A DNA stretch of 61,797 nt, taken from the NCBI RefSeq assembly GCF_003194385.1, contig NZ_LAPT01000032.1, positions 1 through 61,797 of the forward strand, given 5' to 3'. Below are positions 26,788 through 35,865 of this stretch, one piece after another. How positions within the stretch are numbered: position 1 is the first letter of the stretch; each line of letters begins with the position of its first letter. The notes beneath the pieces are model-generated. The model saw only the letters and a list, made by a program, of their open reading frames with translations. It did not search any database and was not told the DNA's origin. Both the position numbers and the translations under genes were made by a program. Source of the stretch: Pokkaliibacter plantistimulans (GTDB lineage: Bacteria; Pseudomonadota; Gammaproteobacteria; Pseudomonadales; Balneatricaceae).

Positions 26788-28518
26788 ATGGCTGGCTGGC
26801 TGGTTCTTGTAAGTGTTGGAGTATTACTAGCGCTGTTAATTCATGGCCGAACCCCTCCAGCAGTACTTTTTGCCACGTGGGCGGGAGCTTTTCTGCTTAC
26901 AGGGCTAGTTGATGAAAAGACGATGCTAATGAATTACACCAATCCGGCACTCATCACCCTTCTAGTCCTGTTACTGATTTCCGTGGCACTTGAGCGATCC
27001 GCAATCCTGGACCTTCTTTCCGAGAGGCTATGTCGAGGCAGGACGAGCATTGCAATACTCAAGCTTTCAAGCGTTACGGCGTTTTTTTCTGCATTCCTCA
27101 ACAATACTGCAGTAGTAGGATCTCTGCTAAACGTTGTTTGCAAGCAGAAACATATAGCACCTTCAAAGCTTCTGATTCCTCTGTCTTATGCATCCATAAT
27201 AGGTGGAGTGACTACACTGGTAGGCACATCAACAAATCTGATAGTAAACTCCTTTGTTATAAATGCTGGATTGCCAGCTATCCATATGTTTGACTTTGCA
27301 TTTGTTGGACTGCCAATAACCCTGCTCTGCATTCTGGCGTTAGTTATATTTGGAAAATTGCTTCCAGAAAATATAAGTACCGAGCAAGACTCAGGGCAGC
27401 GATATTTCCTTGAAGCGATTCTTACAAGCAACTCCCCACTGATTGGAAAGTCAATAGAGGAAAATAGATTAAGAACACTGGAAGGCCTATTTTTACTGGA
27501 AATAGCTCGCGACGGTAGACTGATTACTCCAGTAACTCCTGATGAAATTCTGCAAGAGAATGACACCCTTGTATTTACTGGGGAAATAGAAAAATTTCAT
27601 ATTCTCCAGAAATTTCCTGGGCTACAGGTTTTTGGCAACCACGCGAATGAGCTGCTAAAGTCGAATCTGGCAGAAGTGATTATAAGCAATGACTCGGAGC
27701 TATCAGGAAGAACACTTCAAGAAGTGGATTTTAGAACAATGTTTAGTGCTGGCGTAGTTGGCATTAGAAGAGGCGAGAGAAGATTAACAGGCCAACTTGG
27801 AAGAATTCCATTGAAGGTGGGCGATAGTCTATTACTTGCAATTAGTTCAGACTTCATACAGCACAGAAATATAGATAGAAACTTTCATCTACTTGGCAAT
27901 ATTCCTGTAAGGCCAAAGCTGTCACTATTTCAAAGCATAGTATCGTTTGGAGGATTTGCATTAGCAATCCTACTTTCTGCAATGAACATTATCCCACTAT
28001 TAAATAGCCTCCTAATGTTACTTGCTATTCTTTTACTATCGAAAATAGTAACACTGAGTGAGTTGCGACGCCGCTTCCCCTTTGAACTGATGATTATCAT
28101 CGGCTCAGCCCTTACCCTGGCTCAAGCCATGCAGTCATCTGGTGCAGCGGATCTTATCGCAAATTTAATAACGGCAGTTTTTGATGGCCATGGCCAGTAT
28201 GGAGCACTTATAGGTATCATGCTCATGACGGTAATGCTGACCGAAATCATTACAAATAACGCAGCAGCAGCTCTGGCATTTCCTATCGCTTTATCTGCAG
28301 CAAATGCACTTGGTGTTGACCCAAAACCTTTTATTATGGCTGTCGCATATGGCGCCAGTGCCTGCTTCATGATTCCCTTTGGCTATCAGACCCATTTAAT
28401 GGTCTACTCTCCTGGTCACTATAGAACAACAGATTTTATCAAAATTGGCGTAATAATTAGCACCCTTTATATTTCGACAGCAATAATACTGATACCGATA
28501 TTCTTCCCGTTCCAATAA
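26788..28518 (+). CDS. SLC13/DASS-type anion permease with RCK-C domains, probable sulfate transporter
   Basis: 576-residue inner-membrane protein with two bundles of membrane helices flanking a cytoplasmic insert of TrkA-C (RCK-C) type domains (about 200-370, including LRTLEGLFLLEIARDGRLI and FSAGVVGIRRGERRL). Conserved transporter motifs are SAFLNNTAVV, LIPLSYASIIGGVTTLVGTS and its inverted-repeat partner EIITNNAAAALAFPIALS. Homologues of this architecture include sulfate transporters. Position next to cysDNC and cysQ makes sulfate the likely substrate, which is inference from context. A strong AAGGAG site precedes the ATG, and the epimerase gene starts 21 bases downstream. A paralogue lies at 57596-59383. 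Confidence 0.87.
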   Translation: MAGWLVLVSVGVLLALLIHGRTPPAVLFATWAGAFLLTGLVDEKTMLMNYTNPALITLLVLLLISVALERSAILDLLSERLCRGRTSIAILKLSSVTAFFSAFLNNTAVVGSLLNVVCKQKHIAPSKLLIPLSYASIIGGVTTLVGTSTNLIVNSFVINAGLPAIHMFDFAFVGLPITLLCILALVIFGKLLPENISTEQDSGQRYFLEAILTSNSPLIGKSIEENRLRTLEGLFLLEIARDGRLITPVTPDEILQENDTLVFTGEIEKFHILQKFPGLQVFGNHANELLKSNLAEVIISNDSELSGRTLQEVDFRTMFSAGVVGIRRGERRLTGQLGRIPLKVGDSLLLAISSDFIQHRNIDRNFHLLGNIPVRPKLSLFQSIVSFGGFALAILLSAMNIIPLLNSLLMLLAILLLSKIVTLSELRRRFPFELMIIIGSALTLAQAMQSSGAADLIANLITAVFDGHGQYGALIGIMLMTVMLTEIITNNAAAALAFPIALSAANALGVDPKPFIMAVAYGASACFMIPFGYQTHLMVYSPGHYRTTDFIKIGVIISTLYISTAIILIPIFFPFQ

Positions 28519-28539
28519 TATGGTGGATATCCTAAAGAA

Positions 28540-29505
28540 ATGAAGAGTATTCTAGTTACAGGGGCAAATGGTTTTTTAGGGAAGGACTTGTGCGGAGTAT
28601 TATCAAGTCATCAATACCAGGTAACAGCCATCACAAGGAGCCCTGGACCCATATCCTCGTCTTCAGGAGTAAAATTCTACTCAATCGCAGATCTGAAGAG
28701 TTCAGGAGATTGGCATGAGCTACTGAAAGACATAGATACAATCGTACATACGGCGGCAACAGTTCACATTCCGAAGAACAAAGAAAAGGAACTAGGCAAC
28801 TCATTCAATTCGGTAAATGTAGATGCAACGAATGATCTAGCACAATGTGCAGCAGTGGCTGGAGTGAAAAGATTCATTTTTATTAGCAGTATCAAGGTCA
28901 ATGGTGAACAGACCGAATGTTCTATTCCATTTACCCACCTGGATACACCACGCCCTCAAGGCCTTTACGCAGAATCAAAATATCTGGCAGAACAAAAACT
29001 AAAGCACATCTGCGAAAAATCAGGGATGGAGCTTGTGATACTGCGGCCGCCACTTATTTATGGAAAAAATGTCAAAGCCAATCTTTTACAACTAATAAAA
29101 GCTATTGACTCCAATCTTCCTCTTCCCTTTGGCAGAACGGAAAACAAGCGCAGTCTTATCGCAAAGGAAAACTTTATCGACCTTATCGAGACTTGCATAT
29201 GGCACCCAAAAGCGGCTGGCCAGATATTTCTTGCATCAGATGACTATGACATATCAACAACAGATTTAATTAAGCTATTGTCTATAGGTTTGAAGTCATC
29301 GCCGATACTATTTAGCCCAAATAAAAGGTTTTTAAAAGCCTCACTAGCACTTTTTAGCAAGAAGGATCTATATAGTCGTTTATATGACAATCTACAAGTA
29401 GATATCAGTCATACTAAGCGTACTCTTGACTGGACTCCACCCTTCTCATGTGCCGACATGTTGAAGTACACGGCTCAGTATTGGCGAAATCAAAACAATA
29501 GATGA
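28540..29505 (+). CDS. NAD-dependent sugar epimerase/dehydratase (WbpV/GalE-like)
   Basis: 321-residue short-chain dehydrogenase of the extended NDP-sugar type. The NAD motif is TGANGFLG near residue 8. Ser in FIFISSIKVNGE and the YAESKYLAEQ motif supply the S/Y/K catalytic set. RPPLIYGKNVKANLLQLIKA is typical of WbpV-like enzymes that sit beside WbpL-type transferases, as here. Likely substrate is a UDP-N-acetylhexosamine such as UDP-GlcNAc or UDP-QuiNAc. It lies 21 bases after the permease gene and 61 bases before the transferase gene. Codon use becomes distinctly AT-rich from here on. Confidence 0.8.
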   Translation: MKSILVTGANGFLGKDLCGVLSSHQYQVTAITRSPGPISSSSGVKFYSIADLKSSGDWHELLKDIDTIVHTAATVHIPKNKEKELGNSFNSVNVDATNDLAQCAAVAGVKRFIFISSIKVNGEQTECSIPFTHLDTPRPQGLYAESKYLAEQKLKHICEKSGMELVILRPPLIYGKNVKANLLQLIKAIDSNLPLPFGRTENKRSLIAKENFIDLIETCIWHPKAAGQIFLASDDYDISTTDLIKLLSIGLKSSPILFSPNKRFLKASLALFSKKDLYSRLYDNLQVDISHTKRTLDWTPPFSCADMLKYTAQYWRNQNNR

Positions 29506-29566
29506 GTCAGCGTATTGAACTACTCGGGAAAAATACTGCCCTCTTAAGCTCCATGCGAATCCCCCT

Positions 29567-30577
29567 ATGACATTAGCATTAACAGCATCCAGCACACTAT
29601 TTTTATATTTTGTACCTTTTTTTGTGTCACTGGCACTAACATACGTAATAAAAAATAGACTTGCTAACGCCCGGCAATTAGACATCCCTAATAATCGTAG
29701 CTCACACCGAATTCCAACACCGAGAGGTGGTGGTCTATCTTTCGTTATTGTTTATTTGACAGGGTTAGCTATATTCTTTGGCCTAGGAGCTATATCGACT
29801 AGCACATATATTGGGCTTTCCATACCGCTCGTAATGGTTGGAGGCATAGGCTACCTTGATGACAAAGAGCATGTCCCTGCAAAGTGGCGTCTTCTTATTC
29901 ACTTTCTGTCAGCAAGTATCGCGGTATACATTCTTACACCTCTTACAATATCGGGCACTCCGTCATATTACTGCGTTATCTTTTTTATTCTTTGCACTAC
30001 TTATCTGGCATGGCTTATTAACTTGTTCAATTTCATGGATGGTATTGATGGCATCGCAGCATCTGAAGCACTGACAGTCATACTTGCAATGATCATTATC
30101 CACATTTCAATATCAAGCTACGATGCTATTGCAATTTTGATCTTTTTGGCAGGAGCAATATCTGGATTTCTGATTTTCAACATATCACCAGCAAAGATTT
30201 TTATGGGTGATATTGGAAGCGGCTCTCTTGGAATAATGCTTGGAGGTTTAACTTTTTGTTCATTTCACAGCTCTTCAAAAATATTTATAGCCTGGAATAT
30301 TATGATGGCAGCGTTTATCACTGACGCAACACTGACACTATTAAAACGACTTATAAATCGTGAAAGAATATTTGAAGCGCATAACAGCCACATGTACCAA
30401 AGAGCCTCACGTTATTTTAATAGCCATATGCGAGTAACTTTTTCTGTTTGTATTATAAACTTATTCTGGCTTCTTCCTGTTGCACTTCTTTTTACCTTGA
30501 ACCAGATTTCAGCACCTATTTCTATACTAGTGGCATATGCACCTTTAATAGTAAGCTTTATATATTGGAGAAATTAG
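29567..30577 (+). CDS. WecA/WbpL-type polyprenyl-phosphate sugar-1-phosphate transferase
   Basis: Polytopic membrane enzyme of 336 residues that starts glycan assembly by moving an N-acetyl-sugar 1-phosphate from UDP to undecaprenyl phosphate. Family motifs are GYLDDKEHVPAKWR (Asp-Asp-Lys), NLFNFMDGIDGIAASE, FMGDIGSGSLG, and a basic HNSHMYQRA loop near the C-terminus. About ten membrane helices are visible. The closest resemblance seems to be WbpL of Pseudomonas, which primes both A-band and B-band O antigen. The ATG has no clear ribosome site. The gene ends 23 bases before the convergent glycosyltransferase gene. Confidence 0.88.
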   Translation: MTLALTASSTLFLYFVPFFVSLALTYVIKNRLANARQLDIPNNRSSHRIPTPRGGGLSFVIVYLTGLAIFFGLGAISTSTYIGLSIPLVMVGGIGYLDDKEHVPAKWRLLIHFLSASIAVYILTPLTISGTPSYYCVIFFILCTTYLAWLINLFNFMDGIDGIAASEALTVILAMIIIHISISSYDAIAILIFLAGAISGFLIFNISPAKIFMGDIGSGSLGIMLGGLTFCSFHSSSKIFIAWNIMMAAFITDATLTLLKRLINRERIFEAHNSHMYQRASRYFNSHMRVTFSVCIINLFWLLPVALLFTLNQISAPISILVAYAPLIVSFIYWRN

Positions 30578-30600
30578 CCAGTAAAAAAAGTCCTATCAGA

Positions 30601-31743
30601 TCATCGATTAACAGAAGAGTAATTAAGTAGCTTGCCATACAACTCAAGATACGACCTTGCCATGCTCTTACCTGTAAAATGATTCAGGTATCTATTTCTT
30701 GCATTCTCACCAAGAAGACATACTTTTTCAGGATCATAGTGAAAATCACGGATAGCCTTCACAAGCTCAGACGGAACGCTTGGATCAACAACGGTTCCTG
30801 TGACGCCATTCAAATTTACAAAACTTGTTCCGGTTTCTATTTCACAAGAGATCATTGGCTTTGAAAACATAGAGGCTTCTAGTAGCGTAACCCCAAACGC
30901 CTCTGAGCGGATATGTGACGGGAAGATTACGCCTCTCGACAAGGTATACAAAGCCACTTTTTCAGCATCACTTACATAACCAACAAAAATGACGTTGTTT
31001 AGCCCCAAGTCCTCTACTTTCTTCTTTAACTCTCGTTCTTCTGGCCCCTTTCCTGCAATGACTACCTTTATTTCAGGTAACTGTCGCAGTGCATCAAGTA
31101 ATAAATGTAGCCCCTTATAATAACGTAAGACACCTACAAACAGGAAAAAGTCTCTCCCTAGCTTCTCTTCCAAAGAAATCAAGATATCGTTCTCTAGGCT
31201 CGGATAGCTATCCTCGCTAATACCCAACGGAATAATTTCCAGTTTATCCTGGCAAGCCGACAGGACGTCACTACTTTTAGCATAATTCGGAGAGGTTGCG
31301 ACAACCGCATCAGCCTTACCTAAAAACCACTTCATCAATGGTTTATAAAGCTGCAGAAGGCCTTTTTGTTTTACTATATCTGAGTGATATGTAACCACGT
31401 ATGGCTTCTTTACTCTTCCGAGCAGATGCAACATATCAGCAAATGGCCATGGAAAATGGTAATTTATAATATCGGCCCACTCCACCTGCTCTTTAAATAG
31501 AGCCATACATTGAAGTGAGATACTACAGGATGCTATTTCGAAGTGAAGCGGAGCACGAATTGTTAAAATCCCATCCTGAGAAAACTTATCAGGCATAGGA
31601 TTTTTACTGAGATAAAAGACCCTACACTCTACACTATGCTCCATTTCAAGAGATTGAGCATTAATACATATCTGTCTTATAACTTCCTCTAAACCACCTT
31701 GAGTATCTGGAAAATAGGTTCTATAAACATGCAAAACTTTCAT
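30601..31743 (-). CDS. glycosyltransferase family 4 (WbpZ/mannosyltransferase-like)
   Basis: 380-residue GT-B enzyme. N-terminal HVYRTYFPDTQGGLEEVIRQ, middle PYVVTYHSDIVKQKGLLQLY, and donor-site motif SEAFGVTLLEASMFSKPMIS near residue 285 define GT4. The N-terminal pattern is that of WbpZ-like enzymes of A-band (rhamnan) O-polysaccharide synthesis in Pseudomonas. Last gene of the minus-strand wzm-wzt-fusion-GT4 operon, 38 bases after the fusion gene. Donor sugar not determinable. Confidence 0.83.
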   Translation of the reverse strand: MKVLHVYRTYFPDTQGGLEEVIRQICINAQSLEMEHSVECRVFYLSKNPMPDKFSQDGILTIRAPLHFEIASCSISLQCMALFKEQVEWADIINYHFPWPFADMLHLLGRVKKPYVVTYHSDIVKQKGLLQLYKPLMKWFLGKADAVVATSPNYAKSSDVLSACQDKLEIIPLGISEDSYPSLENDILISLEEKLGRDFFLFVGVLRYYKGLHLLLDALRQLPEIKVVIAGKGPEERELKKKVEDLGLNNVIFVGYVSDAEKVALYTLSRGVIFPSHIRSEAFGVTLLEASMFSKPMISCEIETGTSFVNLNGVTGTVVDPSVPSELVKAIRDFHYDPEKVCLLGENARNRYLNHFTGKSMARSYLELYGKLLNYSSVNR

Positions 31744-31781
31744 TTAAGATAATCTCACTTTTTAAAGCTGAATAGTCCAAA

Positions 31782-33767
31782 TCACATATTAGATTTCAAA
31801 CTTTCCCTGTTCTGTAAGACCATCTCACTCACTTCTTTAAGCAGTTTTTGTGCGCATTCGTCCCAGGAAAACCCCTGGACTCGTTGATAGGCCAGCGTTG
31901 CAAGCTGCTCTCGATATTGCTCATCACTACTTAATCGCACTATATTCTCGACCCATTCATCAGGTAAATCAGGGTCTGCAAACATTGCAGCACCTTCCAG
32001 CAATTCCGTCATGGCAGGCTTGCGGCTACATATTGATGGCACACGAAGTTGCGCAGCTTCCATAGGCGGAAGGCCAAATCCTTCATATAGGCTGGGAAAT
32101 ACCAGCGCTATTGCACTACTCACAACAGCTCCGACTTGGCCATCATCCAGCCTTCCCAAAAGAGTTACCTTATTTTTAACCCCCAACCTTTCTACCAAAG
32201 TGTTGGTTTTCTTGCTATCACCAATGACGACCAAAGATATATCTTCTAATCTTGGATCCTTTAACGCTTTAAGTACTACTTCTAAGTTTTTATGATGATC
32301 ACATGAACCTATATACACCAAATACTTCTTATTTAGTCGAATTCCATCATGTAACGGTTCTACCGGCAATCTGGTAACTCCGTTATAAATTACTCGAATC
32401 CTGTCCAAAGGGATATCCAAATACTCATTTATATCGTGAGCACTGGTATCACTAATAGTGACAACAAGATCCGCTTGCTGAGCAATCCTTTTGTACCTAT
32501 TTTTCCACTCCTCAGAAACTCTTGGAAAGAGTTCAGGCAGGATCATGGGGATCACATCATGAATCATGACAACAGATGAACTTGGAAGAATATTTGGGCA
32601 CCAATGTACTGATGAATAGAAATGAACAACTGCAGCTGGAGCTTCTGCTTCTTGAACAAGCTTTCGTGCCTCCAGTTTACTCAGCAACTCTCTGGAAACA
32701 CGTCCAATACCTCTCATATCCTCTAACGGTCCTCGGGCAAAACACAGCCTGAATGACTCATAGTCAATATCAACAAAGGACTCTTTTCCATAGACCGAGT
32801 TATTAAATAGAAACCTTCTTTTCAAAAAGTCCCACAGCCAAGGGGATTTTTGCACGGCTGACTTAACAGCAGAAAGCAGACGGGGGTGCCTTTTTAATAC
32901 AGAGAGCACAACTGGAATCAGGCGTACTGGATTATATTCTCGCAGAGGCTGAGTCAGTCGCCATGACAAACTATGCTCAATAGACTCAATCTGATTTCTT
33001 AAATCAAGCACCATAGCTGACTGTATGCGAGAGCTGTTAACCTCCACATTCAGTCTTTCGTTTTCTTTCTTTAAATAGTGACATTCTGATAAAACATAAC
33101 CATCAAAAACATTAGGAGGATATTCGAAATGTTTAAGCAGTTCTTTTCTTTCAGTGGCCACATAGAATCTATTAAGCCCATCCTTATATGCCATAAGATA
33201 TCCATAGCTCATGAGATCTGTCTCCCAGGAACTATAGTTTTCAATAGTAGTCGTAGGTATGGTTGCTTCTACAATAACTACCCAGGGGCGATAGGATTTC
33301 CAGTCTCCTCCTGCTATTACTTTCTTTTCAAAACCCTCCACATCTATTTTCAAGAAATGAATGGTCTTATTAATTACGTGCTCAGCGCAAATATCTTTAA
33401 GACTAATAATATCAAGATCATAGCTTTCAACCACATAACCATTATTGGAGTAGCTCTCAGCAAGGCGTTCATCAAAGGTTGAAAGACCTGTATTTTTTAC
33501 TTTGTAAAACTTTTCCCTTGAGCTATCTTCGCCGACACCAACAAATAAATTTATATCTCTTGCACGGTCTCGTTTTAATACTTTTATAAAGTCATCGTTA
33601 GCGTCTACATTGACACCACACCAGCCATTATTATAAAAAAGTTTAGTAACAGAATGCGTGTCCGGCAGTGCCGCACCTAAGTCAATATAAAACCCATTCT
33701 CTACATCCTGAAAGCATCGCCATAATAGTACATCTTCCAAATTCTGGGCATACGATATAAATGTCAT
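31782..33767 (-). CDS. FkbM methyltransferase - coiled coil - GT4 fusion
   Basis: 661-residue multidomain protein. Residues 1-215 are an FkbM-type SAM-dependent methyltransferase (QNLEDVLLWRCF, FYIDLGAALPDTHSVTKLFY, IHFLKIDVEGFEKKVIAGG). About 225-275 is a heptad-rich helical stretch ending SLSWRLTQPLRE. The C-terminal half from about 340 is a GT4 glycosyltransferase (MIHDVIPMILPELFP, YIGSCDHHKNLEVVLKAL, FPSLYEGFGLPPMEAA). It overlaps wzt by 4 bases (ATGA). By analogy with WbdD, where a methyltransferase caps the chain and a coiled coil helps set length, this protein may extend and cap an O-chain recognised by Wzt. That role is inference. Confidence 0.82.
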   Translation of the reverse strand: MTFISYAQNLEDVLLWRCFQDVENGFYIDLGAALPDTHSVTKLFYNNGWCGVNVDANDDFIKVLKRDRARDINLFVGVGEDSSREKFYKVKNTGLSTFDERLAESYSNNGYVVESYDLDIISLKDICAEHVINKTIHFLKIDVEGFEKKVIAGGDWKSYRPWVVIVEATIPTTTIENYSSWETDLMSYGYLMAYKDGLNRFYVATERKELLKHFEYPPNVFDGYVLSECHYLKKENERLNVEVNSSRIQSAMVLDLRNQIESIEHSLSWRLTQPLREYNPVRLIPVVLSVLKRHPRLLSAVKSAVQKSPWLWDFLKRRFLFNNSVYGKESFVDIDYESFRLCFARGPLEDMRGIGRVSRELLSKLEARKLVQEAEAPAAVVHFYSSVHWCPNILPSSSVVMIHDVIPMILPELFPRVSEEWKNRYKRIAQQADLVVTISDTSAHDINEYLDIPLDRIRVIYNGVTRLPVEPLHDGIRLNKKYLVYIGSCDHHKNLEVVLKALKDPRLEDISLVVIGDSKKTNTLVERLGVKNKVTLLGRLDDGQVGAVVSSAIALVFPSLYEGFGLPPMEAAQLRVPSICSRKPAMTELLEGAAMFADPDLPDEWVENIVRLSSDEQYREQLATLAYQRVQGFSWDECAQKLLKEVSEMVLQNRESLKSNM

Positions 33768-34987
33768 AGCGATTCGAACTCAATATGGGTTTCTAACCGT
33801 GTAGGTCCATCAAAGTGAGGATATAAACCATTCACGACTGTAAACAACAACGCTAGATCCCTCCACTCATAGTTCTTTGCAATATGAGTGTCATCACCTG
33901 AAAGGGCAGTCTGTAAAGAAAAGTTCCCCACGCCTATATTTGCAACTACTGATATTTTCAAATTTATCCGACTACCAGCAGCCACATCGCATAGAGCCTG
34001 TTGAGTGTGGTGTGTATTAGTACCAAAGACCACCTGACCCAACCTGTCTTTTATAGAGAAGCCGAAAACCAACCTCGGAATGTCTTCATAGGTATCTATA
34101 GTAACAGCAATAAATACTTTCTCGCCTGAGTTAATAACTTCGACAGCTTTTCCATTTGCATCAAGAAGCCTTACCTCGGTTACACTTGCCCCTCCGGTAC
34201 CAGATACTGTCTGAATCCGCCCTCCATCCAAAGCAATCTGTTTAACCTGCTGTTTTTGGCGATCAGCTAACATTGCATTGTAATAATCCATTACTGCCTC
34301 AGGCTGCCCATCCATTAATACACTTCCATTCGCCAGAAGTATTGCTCTGTTACAAATCGACTGAATAGCAACTTTATCATGAGAGACGATTAATAGCGTT
34401 GTCCCTTCTTGGCTGAATCGACGAATCTTTTCGAAACTCTTATGCTGAAAATACGCATCACCAACAGATAGCGCTTCATCCACAATCAATACATCAGGCC
34501 TTCTCGCGGTTGCTACACTGAAAGCTAACCTCATCTGCATACCACTGGAATACACTCTCACAGGGAGGTCCATATATTCCCCTATTTCTGCAAATGCTTC
34601 TATTTCTGGCAATAACTCCTCAACTTCTTGCTTGCTATATCCAAGCAGTTGACCTGACATATAACAATTCTGGCGACCAGTAAAGTCAGGATGAAACCCC
34701 ATCCCCAGCTCAAGTAACGCAGCTACTCTACCCTTTATTTCAACACGCCCTTCTGTTGGCTTGGTTGTCCCTGTAATCAATTTCAATAACGTACTCTTAC
34801 CTGCTCCATTTATCCCTATTACTCCAACAGCATCGCCTGGCTGTATATCGAAGTTCACGTCTCTGATTACCCAGTGTAGGTCGTGCTTATTACTTTTTCT
34901 TAAACTTAACCATTCGCTCAGTCTAGACCAACGATTTGCATATACCTTGTATGCTTTTCCCAGACTGGATATTTTTATCAGGCCCAT
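33764..34987 (-). CDS. wzt: O-polysaccharide ABC transporter ATP-binding protein with C-terminal glycan-binding domain
   Basis: 407 residues. The N-terminal ABC ATPase has Walker A GINGAGKSTLLKLITG, signature YSSGMQMRLAFS, Walker B VLIVDEALSVGD and the switch His in IVSHD. About residues 255-407 form a Wzt-C-type beta-sandwich (SGEKVFIAVTIDTYED, VFGFSIKDRLGQVVFGTNT) that binds the modified non-reducing end of a finished chain before export. The ATG overlaps the wzm stop by one base. Presence of this domain predicts that the glycan is made in the cytoplasm and capped before export. Confidence 0.93.
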   Translation of the reverse strand: MGLIKISSLGKAYKVYANRWSRLSEWLSLRKSNKHDLHWVIRDVNFDIQPGDAVGVIGINGAGKSTLLKLITGTTKPTEGRVEIKGRVAALLELGMGFHPDFTGRQNCYMSGQLLGYSKQEVEELLPEIEAFAEIGEYMDLPVRVYSSGMQMRLAFSVATARRPDVLIVDEALSVGDAYFQHKSFEKIRRFSQEGTTLLIVSHDKVAIQSICNRAILLANGSVLMDGQPEAVMDYYNAMLADRQKQQVKQIALDGGRIQTVSGTGGASVTEVRLLDANGKAVEVINSGEKVFIAVTIDTYEDIPRLVFGFSIKDRLGQVVFGTNTHHTQQALCDVAAGSRINLKISVVANIGVGNFSLQTALSGDDTHIAKNYEWRDLALLFTVVNGLYPHFDGPTRLETHIEFESL

Positions 34988-35772
34988 TACAGTTCGTCTA
35001 CCATATCTGCGGAGTGCTTTTTAAATATTCTTACAGCCAATGCACAGACCAATATTGTCAGTACTATCACATATACTAAAGACTCTAATCCGGGAACCGT
35101 ATGCTCAATCAGAATGGTATGGTATGCAGCAATCAGATCAGCCATGGGGTTTAATCCCATCACAGGTTTGAACCACTCTGGCAGTATCGACTCAGGGTAG
35201 ACAATCGGTGTAGCCCAAAACCAAAGCTGGAGAAATATTCCAAAAAACTGTCCAACATCACGAAAAAAAACATTCAACACACCAAGAACCACACCCAACC
35301 CAAGAGAAAACAGAATCTGTATAAGTAATACTGGAAACAGCCATATATAGTTCACACCTGGAAAGTTACCCGTCGCGACAAGAAATAGAGTAAACAATGT
35401 GAAAATTATTCCAAAATTCAATAACGAAATCATTATTGAGGTTACTGGCAAACAAAGCTTAGGAAAATTAACCTTCTTTATAAGATTACCATTATTAATA
35501 AAAACATCTTGAATTCTGTTAACAGTTTCTGAAAAGAGCCCCCAAGTCAAAACACCAGCACATAGATAAATACTGTAGCCAAATTCATTTTCTACACCAG
35601 CTAACTTATTTTTCATTACATGAGAGAATATTACTGTATACACAACTATCATGGATAACGGATTAAGTACCGTCCATGCCATACCCAGTATTGAGTTGCG
35701 ATAACGAGCCTGAAACTCTCTCTTGACAGAGCCAATTATAAATTCTCTGTATTTCCACACAGTAAGTAGCAA
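34987..35772 (-). CDS. wzm: O-polysaccharide ABC transporter permease
   Basis: 261-residue ABC-2 type permease with about six membrane helices. Typical motifs are FIIGSVKREFQARYRNSILG near the N-terminus, MAWTVLNPLSMIVVYTVIFS, and FWATPIVYPESILPEW with LNPMADLIAAYHTI toward the end. It pairs with the ATPase at 33764 to move undecaprenyl-linked O-polysaccharide across the inner membrane. The start is TTG behind GAGG, with GTG four codons later as an alternative. It starts 93 bases downstream of the WbpM-like gene on the same strand. Confidence 0.92.
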   Translation of the reverse strand: MLLTVWKYREFIIGSVKREFQARYRNSILGMAWTVLNPLSMIVVYTVIFSHVMKNKLAGVENEFGYSIYLCAGVLTWGLFSETVNRIQDVFINNGNLIKKVNFPKLCLPVTSIMISLLNFGIIFTLFTLFLVATGNFPGVNYIWLFPVLLIQILFSLGLGVVLGVLNVFFRDVGQFFGIFLQLWFWATPIVYPESILPEWFKPVMGLNPMADLIAAYHTILIEHTVPGLESLVYVIVLTILVCALAVRIFKKHSADMVDEL

Positions 35773-35865
35773 ATTAGAACCTCACAAAAATTCTAGTTCC
35801 ATTCCCTGAAAGCCAAGAAATAAAAAGCATACATCCGCGGCATCGCAGCTATATTTGAAATCACT

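Noticed and set aside
25501-26812. Plus-strand open frames opposite cysD (84-99 codons)
   Set aside because: They are shadows of the 589-codon frame, lack ribosome sites and show no family features.
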